Shown in pieces: positions 56,346 to 64,000 of a DNA stretch of 64,000 nucleotides. The position numbers were made by a program, and so were the translations under genes. The DNA is from Hymenopellis radicata (Eukaryota > Basidiomycota > Agaricomycetes > Agaricales > Physalacriaceae), in contig JADNRX010000206.1 in assembly GCA_015501595.1 (NCBI GenBank), positions 33,628-97,627 of the forward strand, read 5' to 3'. Numbering within the stretch: the first letter of the stretch is position 1; the number at the start of each line of letters is the position of its first letter. Under the pieces are notes generated by a model. That model was not told the DNA's origin. It searched no databases and worked only from the letters and a program-made list of their open reading frames with translations.

Positions 56346-57232
56346 ATGAAGCGCTCTCATAGCAATGCCTTCCTACAGCGCGGCCGCGTTAAAGTCGAGC
56401 GTCAGGAGTTCGAAAAGGCTCTTTCGGCTCGAAGAGCACAACAGGACATGGGTTGGTTTTTGGCTCTAGACGATGCAGCGATCCTAAATGCTGGCTTTCT
56501 AGGTGTTACGGTACCTGGACCTTCGTTCTCGAGCCTTGAGGCTTTTGACCGCCAACTGACGTTGAAACGCGCAAGACATGAAGGTCTGCTCGTTTGCCAT
56601 CTCCTTGCCACTGCGCCGTCCTCACCATTGATAGGCATGGCGAAATCCAGGTCACCGACAGAGATGGCCTCCCCGGGTCAAGGTGTTTCAGACTCAGAGA
56701 GCCAGGGCGGCGAGTACTGTGTGCGTCGCTTACATGAAAGACCTTCTAATTGTTTCATGCAGATGATACACCAGCGGTAACAAAACGGGACGGTGTGCAG
56801 AACAACGTGAATGTGAAGGAGAAGAAAGGCGCAGGAGAAGATAAGAATGCCAAAGTTCAAGAGACAAGTGCCGCAGCCGAAGACGAGAGTCTTAATGCGA
56901 AGGACCAAGACACCAATGAGAAGGCCCAGAAGAATGGCGTTGGTGCGAAGACGAAGGCCCCTATCAAAGGACCGGGGAGTACAGTACAGAGTGCAGGCGT
57001 GGACGTGTCCCAGAAACGGGACAAATCGTGCGTAATCTCGTGTCCTTGTGTTTCATAGCTTCTGCTCATTATGGTCTACCACAGGAACTCGACTTCATCC
57101 AAACCCTCTGCCACTCAGCAGCTACCCGTTCGCAGGACCCGTAGACGTACTTCCAAGGCCCCGAAGTACACCGATTCTCGCAGCGACTCTGACGAGTATG
57201 TCGATGAACCTCCGGCTCTGAAGCTTGCCTGA
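56346..57232 (+). CDS. uncharacterised three-exon gene with basic C-terminus
   Basis: Exons 56346-56718, 56763-57027 and 57085-57232 sum to 262 codons including the stop, with all joins in phase. The first exon encodes a helical region (FEKALSARRAQQDMGWFLAL, FDRQLTLKRARHEGLLV). The second is charged and low complexity (KEKKGAGEDKNAKVQE, ending VSQKRDKS). The third has a likely nuclear localisation signal, VRRTRRRTSKAPK, and an acidic end. No known domain. It is the first of a run of four intron-rich, undamaged-looking genes at the right edge of the window. Confidence 0.6.
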
Positions 57233-57517
57233 GACAGCGGCGTTCTATGTTATGTACTGTATTCATTTGCACTTCTTACGAGTCAGTAGCACGAAAGATT
57301 TTCTACGATTCTCGTTCCGGGAACAGAACTAAAGCCTATGTAGATACACCACATTGAAATTTCATTTTCAGCTGTTCTATCTCCGCGTACTTGAGCCTTT
57401 ATTTCGTCGTGTTCTCGGTGTTGTGATTCAAACACCTTTGTCATTGTAGTTTTATTCACAAATCTTAACGCGTGCCACTGTCCATTGTTTCCTCGTCTTC
57501 ACGTACCCGTTATATCA

Positions 57518-59433
57518 ATGAGTAGTACGTATATGCCTGACCACGTCATGCTGAGCATGTCCTGCTGTTCTGAAATTAATTCCTTGTGCAGATACCTACC
57601 GTTCGGAAGATACCGTTGGAGTCGGCCAAGTCATGCAGGTTGCCGCAGACGTCGCAAAGGCAGTTGTAGAAGAACACCCGATTGTTGCGAAGGTCGGACT
57701 GCTCAGTGTTGGCTTCGATAACCTCAAGGTGGGTCATATTATTGCCCGTGCTTCATGAATTGGGCCTAATCCTAGTCTTAGAAGTCTGCAGTCCGGAAAG
57801 ATGATCTGGACGACATGGAGAAACGATTACGGTCCGAGTTTGAGGGACGATGGGAGGGACAAAGAAATCGTGCGAAGAAGGACAAGGAGATACTCAAGGA
57901 TGCTGTCGTCAGGATCGACATCTTGGAATCCGATGCCCCGGCCAAGCTGGTTTTGGAACATAAATTGCAGGAGAGTATCGTTAAGTTGGGTCGATCGACG
58001 GATAAGAAGTTCGCCAGCGTCTGTAAGTTGAATATGAATGCCTGCTTATCTGATACTCATGCTCCTAGATAACTACGTGGACGCCGTCGCCACTGAAGGT
58101 CGTCAAAGGGATGAGGTTTCGAATAATCGTATCGGTGCCCTTGAGCATTCCAACCACGCGTTTCAGAATGACCTTGCAAGGCTATATGCTACTGAGTCGG
58201 AGCCCAGCAGCGCTCTACAGAACGATGGGCCTGTTCTAGCCAACGAATTATCGAGTTGGGTATGAATTCTCGTTAAGCCGCCACAACGACTGAAATGTAT
58301 CTTCTTCCTATCAGATGCTCGACCCCGAACTACATTCAGAAGATGAGCAGTGCAACCAGCCGTCGTTACTCGCAGAACTTTTGGATCAAGACGATGAAAA
58401 GAGCGTCGGTTGTGATACAAGTACTACAGCCAACGGACGGGCAACCTTGGTATGAATTTCTCGTTAAGCCGCGACAACCACTGAAATGTATTTTCTTCCT
58501 CTCAGATGTTCGACCCCGACCTACATTCAGAAGATGAGCAGTGCAACCAGCCATCGTCGCTCGCAGAACTTTTGGAGGAAGACGATGAAAAGAGCGTCGG
58601 TTGTGATACAAGTACTACAGCCAACGGACGGGCAACCTTGGTATGAATTTCTCGTTAAGCCGCGACAACCACTGAAATGTATTTTCTTCCTCTCAGATGT
58701 TCGACCCCGACCTACATTCAGAAGATGAGCAGTGCAACCAGCCGTCGTCGCTCGCAGAACTTTTGGAGGAAGACGATGAAAAGAGCGTCGGTTGTGATAC
58801 AAGTACTGCAGCCAACGGACGGGCAACCTTGGCACCAAGTCATTCCGAGGTAATCCTATTTTTTCTTGAAACCGTACAAGTATTGACGTGTTGTAGGATA
58901 CATCAGACATTGAATCCGACGGCGAACAACACTCTGAAGGACATTTTGCGATCAGCAAAGCGGAGTCTGCGGAGACTTGTGTTCCTTGTGTTCACAGCGA
59001 TGAAGCCTCGGAAGAGGATACGCAGGATACAAGTCCGACTGAGCTGTTTCAATCTGGGACGCAGAACCTGTCTCCCATTCACGACGCGGAGACCACCATT
59101 GTAAATGGAATCCATTCGCACACAGGGCACAGCGATAGTGATGTCGAGAGAACACTCCCGGGGTCCTATATTCTAACACAGTTGGCTAGTCCTGAAATGG
59201 TGAAAGATCCGCAATATCTTCACGCACTTAGCAAACTTGCCAGTGATTACATTGTTGCCACCCTCCGTCGAGCTGCCGACAAGAGCATTATATTTTGTCG
59301 GAGTGCGCTCTTCATCGCCTTCGCTATGGCGGGCATTGCATTTGTGACAGGGATAGGAGTCGCTCTGTGGGTGGAGGTGATACTAATCGTCACGGAACCG
59401 AATGGCATTTACAATCAAATCGAGCATTTCTAA
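57518..59433 (+). CDS. uncharacterised coiled-coil protein with C-terminal membrane span and tandem exons
   Basis: Eight exons: 57518-57524, 57592-57728, 57782-58022, 58069-58259, 58315-58449, 58506-58640, 58697-58849 and 58897-59433. They sum to 512 codons with the stop, all in phase. Residues about 10-145 are helical and charged (DDLDDMEKRLRSEFEG, VLEHKLQESIVKLGR), probably coiled coil. Exons 5-7 are three near-identical copies encoding DPDLHSEDEQCNQPS and LLEEDDEKSVGCDTS. The last exon has an acidic linker and a strong hydrophobic segment (CRSALFIAFAMAGIAFVTGI) near the C-terminus, suggesting a tail-anchored or single-pass membrane protein. The family is not recognised. The start was chosen because a GTACGT donor after ATGAGTA puts exon 2 in the open phase. 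Confidence 0.65.
58260..58831 (+). repeat. three tandem exon-plus-intron units of 191 bases
   Basis: Units are 58260-58449, 58450-58640 and 58641-58831. Each holds a 55-56 base intron (GTATGAATTTCTCGTTAAGC ... CTCAG) followed by a 135-base exon. Units 2 and 3 differ at very few positions; unit 1 is slightly older. Because each exon is exactly 45 codons and the introns are phase 0, extra copies keep the frame. Confidence 0.93.
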
Positions 59434-59478
59434 TACACGCTAATTCTATGTATACAAGTCTTCCTTCCACCCCAATTA

Positions 59479-60251
59479 TCACTTATTTCTATCAACATCA
59501 TGCGAAGCATGGGAGACGATGGGATTCGAAAAAACTTGTTGTGGAAGTCCGGAGTTTCGTTTAAATTCAATAACGACGAGCTTCGCCAGTCTTTGGTCCG
59601 CCGTTACATCCTTCGGTATTGCACGTCCGGACGCAAGGAAATGGCTGACGGGTAGCTCATCCGTGGCGTTACGAGCTGATTCTCCTTCAGCCGCCAGTCC
59701 CCACACAGTTAGATGACGGGGGGCCATTGCACCGGTATGTGGAGACAGCTGATGTTGAATAGGCTGATAGAATGCTATAGCAGTGGGAGAAGTAAAATCG
59801 GAAAGCATCACAGCGATACTGCCCCGGGTCCCTTCGATTTCCCAGCACGTCCCATCGGTTTCATGGCGACTGCGAAAAACAGCTTCCACTGCCAGTCGTT
59901 GCTTGGTTTCGTCAGGATCATGCGCCAACGCAAGATTACGGGCAAGGCGTCCAAGCCACGAGAGGTCTTGAGCCACATTGGTCGGGGTTGTCAGGCCAAG
60001 CACGACTTTGGCCCCAGTCGTAACGTCGGCATAATCGAGAGGTAGACTATTCCCGCTGAGGCCAAGATTGACCAGGAGCGCAGTCGCCAATGGGGTGAGC
60101 GTCGCATAATACTAAGACAAACACGTCAGTCGCAGACTCAAATACGATTTAAGTGCAATACCGTATGACCGGGAGCGGCGATCATGCAGCCAATGGAGAT
60201 CGCCACTAGCACATAGACCCTAACAGTAAAAGTGGGGAAAATACATTTCAT
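59479..60251 (-). CDS. SUN-domain-like protein
   Basis: The ATG at 60251 begins MKCIFPTFTVRVYVLVAI, a hydrophobic stretch that may be a signal anchor. An intron (60114-60163) is followed by a single large exon. Late in it, the run TDGTCWEIEGTRGSIAVMLS, then DFTSPTAIAFYQPIQHQLS and PRHLTVWGLAAE, matches the layout of the SUN domain of Sad1/UNC84 proteins, which sit in the inner nuclear membrane and bind KASH partners. The end (LAKLVVIEFKRNSGLPQQ) fits the last strand of that domain. Length, about 230 residues, is short for the family, as in some basidiomycete versions. An upstream frame (MSSSASQKWTPTD, about 60400) could be an extra 5' exon, but I found no in-phase join. It converges with the preceding gene and is divergent from the next one. 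Confidence 0.5.
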
Positions 60252-60812
60252 CCTTTGCTGAAAGCATGACTTGATTATGAGCGCGAACAACGAAAGGAAA
60301 GCGATAGGCGGCTACCTTGGGTTTGGGAGCAAGTCGGACCGGCTGATATGGCCGAAATGTATCTGTCGGAGTCCACTTCTGCGATGCAGAGGATGACATA
60401 GAAGCCGACGGGAGGTGGCTGGGAATGTTGTTCAAGTCTGAGTGAGAGTAGCGACCCTGGATACGACGCGGAACGCGTTAACTATCGCGCACGTGATTGA
60501 CGGTCCGATCGCGTTTCAAAGAGTGATTGTTGCCCCTTGCTTGATGGCATTCATCGTTGGTAAAAACCCTTTGTGGTATGAGCGGCTTTCGGTGACAGTT
60601 ATGAAGGAAGGGCATCGGATCCGACTTGAGCAAATCTTGCCACTTCCCTGCGCCTTTCTTCCTCCAAGCGACCATCCGGATTTCTGCTGCCTCTATTCTT
60701 CCCAAGTGAGCGCCTTACTCCTATAATGTTGACTGTCGCTGATGATCCAATCAGTTGAAGGACAAGCCGCAACACAACTACTGTTACGATCTTGTCTCAA
60801 CGTACAGTCCTC

Positions 60813-63800
60813 ATGGGTGAGTTGACCAAAGAAGCTCAAGAACTGCTGTCTGACGTGTCATAGGCAAAAAACGCCCGAGAGAGAATGAGTCTCCTCTCCC
60901 TGGCCAGAGGCAGACGCATCGCCTTCCTTCGCCGCCACTCAAGAAGCCAAAGCGCACTCCAGCAACTCCCCGTCAGCTTTCACAAAAGAGGTCTTCCGTC
61001 AGGCCTGGAACAGGTAAGACCGATCCTTCTTTTCTCGACAACGCATTGAATCAACTACAGGGCGCAAGCGTCAGAAGTCGCGAACTGGAACTTATGATAC
61101 CACCCGTCCAGTTGCTAATTTGGTCGTGTCAATAGCAAATGGCCACGGGACGCCGGACGAGGATAGCATGATACGAGAGGACGAGAATGAATTAGGTATG
61201 AGATAATGTCCGGCGTTATTCCGTCTTCTCACTTATTTAGGGGATGATAACGCGATGTTAGAAGATCTGCGTACGCATTTCCTACTGCGATGGCATTTAC
61301 GTTTCTAATCGTGATTTTCAGGCGAAGCCCACGAGCCCACTGGAGGAAGTCATAACGTTCACTCCCAGTACGGCACCATCGCGGCAGTCCGCGCAAACGA
61401 CAAGTACTCTGCACACTCTAGTGGCGGTGGGCTTGCCGGCGTCGGATATGAGGTTCTCATGAAAGATTCATGTACGAGCAGTTTTGTGATATGTGTGGTG
61501 GCCTGACTGACAATGAGAAAGATCCTGAATCGAGACCGACAAGACTCTTCAAGCAGGAGCGTTCGGGCGGGCGTTCTGTTTTAGAGGATATCGACGAAGA
61601 GATGTTGGACGACATGGGCGGCAATGATACTGGGATTGTCTCAAACAACAACATGGGTAACAACACGGGTAAGTACATCTAGCACCTCTAATGTAATAGG
61701 TCTTTCTAAGTTGGCAATATTCAGGTTCAGGAGATGGCGCCGACGAAGAAGGCGCCGGTCGTCCTGGAATGCTTCATATCCAGAGCGACAAGGACAAGCT
61801 ACTCTGTGACAATGGGGCCGCTAATGTCGGCTCTGAGATTGCATCGGACGATCTGGGTAAGCATACTCATGAGATTGATGCATTCGCTTCAACTGACTTC
61901 ATTATTAGAGCAAGAGGCGGCTGATGACGAACACAGTCATCTTGCAATGCCTCATAGCCGCTTCACGGCCGAGGTCAACGAGCTCTCGGACGATGACAAG
62001 GACAATCCGGCTCGCATTGGTTCTGAGATCGACTGGGACAATCCGGGTACGTATATATTCTACGTGAAATCATGGGTCTCTCTGAGCGTGTTCGCATATT
62101 TAGATGATGATGCCGATGAGGCAGGCGACTGTCGTCCTGGAACGCCGCATCCGCACATCGAGGTCAATGCAGGCGAGGTCTCTGACGATGACATGGACGA
62201 AGCGGCTAGCGTTGGTTCAGAGATCGACTCGGACGACTTGGGTGAGTACACCCATTTATGCATACACTGTATTGACTCCTGTTTAGAACCGGAGGAAGAC
62301 GCCGACGATGATGAGGACGGTCTTCCTGAAATGTTGCCTACACACTTCGAGGCCGAGTCTGACTCCGACGAGATGGACGAAGCGGCTAGTGTTGGCTCAG
62401 AGATCGACTCGGACGACTTGGGTGAGTACACCCATTTATGCATACACTTGTATTGACACTCTCTCAGAACAAGAAGCCGACGATGATGAGGACGGTCTTC
62501 CTGAAATGTTGCCGACACACTTCGAGGCCGAGTCTGACTCCGACGAGATGGACGAAGCGGCTAGTGTTGGCTCAGAGATCGAATTGGACGACTTGGGTGA
62601 GTACACCCATTTATGCATACACTTGTATTGACACTCTCTCAGAACAAGAAGCCGACGATGATGAGGACGGTCTTCCTGAAATGTTGCCTACACACTTCGA
62701 GGCCGAGTCTGACTCTGACGAGATAGACGAAGCGGCTAGTGTTGGCTCAGAGATCGACTCGGACGACTTGGGTGAGTACACCCATTCATACATACACTTG
62801 TATTGACACTCTCTCAGAACAAGAAGCCGACGATGAGGAGGACGGTCTTCCTGAAATGTTGCCTACACACTTCGAGGCCGAGTCTGACTCCGACGAGATA
62901 GACGAAGCGGCTAGTGTTGGCTCAGAGATCGACTCGGACGACTTGGGTGAGTACACCCATTCATACATACACTTGTATTGACACTCTCTCAGAACAAGAA
63001 GCCGACGATGAGGAGGACGGTCTTCCTGAAATGTTGCCTACACACTTCGAGGCCGAGTCTGACTCCGACGAGATGGACGAAGCGGCTAGTGTTGGCTCAG
63101 AGATCGACTCGGACGACTTGGGTGAGTACACCCATTCATACATACACTTGTATTGACACTCTCTCAGAACAAGAAGCCGACGATGATGAGGACGGTCTTC
63201 CTGAAATGTTGCCGACACACTTCGAGGCCGAGTCTGACTCCGACGAGATGGACGAAGCGGCTAGTGTTGGCTCAGAGATCGAATTGGACGACTTGGGTGA
63301 GTACACCCATTTATGCATACACTTGTATTGACACTCTCTCAGAACAAGAAGCCGACGATGATGAGGACGGTCTTCCTGAAATGTTGCCTACACACTTCGA
63401 GGCCGAGTCTGACTCCGACGAGATAGACGAAGCGGCTAGTGTTGGCTCAGAGATCGACTCGGACGACTTGGGTGAGTACACCCATTTATGCATACACTTG
63501 TATTGATGCTCTCTCAGAACAAGAAGCCGATGATGAAGAGGACGGTCTTCCTGAAATGTTGTATACCCACTGCGACGCTGGGGCAGACGAGGATGACTTG
63601 TACGATGATGACGATGAAGGTATGAGCACCTAGTACTGTTATGCATCTGACTCATGCCGTGTATGCAGGCAGCGTCGGTTCTGAGATGTCTGAGAACCTC
63701 GGTTCGTCTTGCACTCTTTCGGACTGCTATTACTGAATCTACTTAGAAGAAGATATTGCAAATATAGGAGATAGCGAGGAGGAAGTGTCGTATCACCCGC

Positions 63801-64000
63801 AGTACAGTGACCAGGATGAGGAGATGGAAATACAACCTCACGAGGACGATAATGAGTCAGGTACGTTTCCCAACGGCCTACCTGTTTCGCTATTGCTCTC
63901 ATGCCCTCTTGGCTTTCGTATAGAAGATGTTCATCCAAGTCGACATGCCACTTTGGTCAATTACGACAGCTCTGACGACGAAATGGATATTGATGGGCAC
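60813..64000 (+). CDS. very acidic repeat protein built from tandem exons (runs off the window)
   Basis: A plausible start is the four-base exon ATGG at 60813 joined to GKKRPRENESPLPGQ, a basic leader with LKKPKRTPATPRQL (likely nuclear signal). Phase-1 introns then separate small exons (60864-61013, 61061-61195, 61241-61270, 61322-about 61445). The join near 61445-61500 is unresolved. From 61725 on, each exon encodes one repeat of about 43 residues, typically EQEADDDEDGLPEMLPTHFE followed by a DSDEMDEAASVGSEIDSDDL stretch. Exons 61725-61856, 61909-62046 and 62104-62241 are diverged repeats. Those from 62287 to 63471 are nearly identical. 63518-63619 is a partial one, and three further acidic exons lead past the window end. 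All exons in the array are multiples of three with phase 1 at both ends. Acidic tracts of this sort occur in histone-binding and nucleolar proteins, but I cannot assign a family. Confidence 0.65.
62422..63517 (+). repeat. 175-base tandem exon-plus-intron array
   Basis: Intron starts lie at 62422, 62597, 62772, 62947, 63122, 63297 and 63472, exactly 175 apart. An older, slightly different intron starts at 62242. Each unit is a 46-base intron (GTGAGTACACCCAT ... TCTCAG, with TATTGAC as the likely branch point) and a 129-base exon. Units differ at only a few positions. Variant patterns show a four-unit (700-base) period: the exon at 62468 shares GCCGACACAC and GAATTGGACG with the exon at 63168. 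Confidence 0.96.

Noticed and set aside
62422..63517. CRISPR-like regular repeats
   Set aside because: The 175-base periodicity reflects exon-plus-intron units with splice sites and no variable spacers, in an intron-rich eukaryotic sequence.
62060..63655. Series of 60-152 codon minus-strand frames (HKWVYSPKSSESISEP type)
   Set aside because: They are the mirror of the plus-strand acidic exons and introns and repeat only because the array repeats; splice signals support the plus strand.
1..64000. LTR retrotransposon or other reverse-transcriptase element
   Set aside because: I saw no YxDD, protease or integrase motif in any frame, and the terminal blocks occur as inverted, not direct, flanks.

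Overview
The window looks like an accessory, transposon-dense segment from a mushroom-forming fungus (Basidiomycota, probably Agaricomycetes). The evidence is GC-balanced coding sequence split by many 45-60 base GT-AG introns, a Plavaka-type transposase relic, a fungal CACTA/Tnp2 transposase, a hAT-like element, and fungal F-box and MYND-like family genes that are mostly broken. I saw no bacterial operons, no reverse transcriptase and no rRNA. All family names come from memory of motifs, not from a search.

Layout. 1-9 kb: few recognisable genes, a 193-base duplication, an AT-rich block (1.87-2.96 kb), a 17-copy 91-base minisatellite (2.99-4.5 kb) and a CTAG-rich repeat patch. 9.1-14.7 kb: a Plavaka transposase relic and a damaged F-box gene, both on the minus strand. 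15.5-27.6 kb: a partial inverted copy, then the best copy of a three-gene cluster. Gene 1 is an intact 694-residue protein of unknown function. Gene 2 is an AAA-ATPase-like plus PD-(D/E)XK nuclease-like protein. Gene 3 is a P-loop NTPase. Gene 1 and gene 3 end in the same coding and 3' flanking module, which also occurs alone elsewhere. 27.6-31.4 kb: an unknown gene, a nucleoplasmin-like (NPL) relic and an ABCC transporter relic. 31.4-41.2 kb: two inverted copies of a terminal block flank a MYND-like pseudogene and a CACTA transposase split by a 1,279-base hAT-like insertion. 41.3-42.1 kb: an apparently intact SEC72-like gene. 43.0-49.25 kb: a second, inverted copy of the cluster with a 2.98 kb internal deletion and other lesions.

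49.25-55.82 kb: a 6.57 kb element with long terminal inverted repeats and a 7-base target duplication. It sits inside a terminal block whose uninterrupted form exists twice in the window. It carries fragments of at least two host genes (a UBC1-like E2 with UBA tail and an SR-type RRM protein), probably a calcineurin A fragment, and tRNA-like sequences. The two clearest gene fragments keep their introns, so this looks like a Pack-type gene-capturing transposon.

56-64 kb: four intron-rich, apparently coding genes. Two of them grew by tandem duplication of whole exon-plus-intron units (191-base units in one, 175-base units in the other). The 175-base array encodes a very acidic 43-residue repeat and is nearly identical across units in both exons and introns. 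This array, the inverted ATPase/nuclease cluster with its shared 3' module, and the gene-capturing element are the parts most worth following up.
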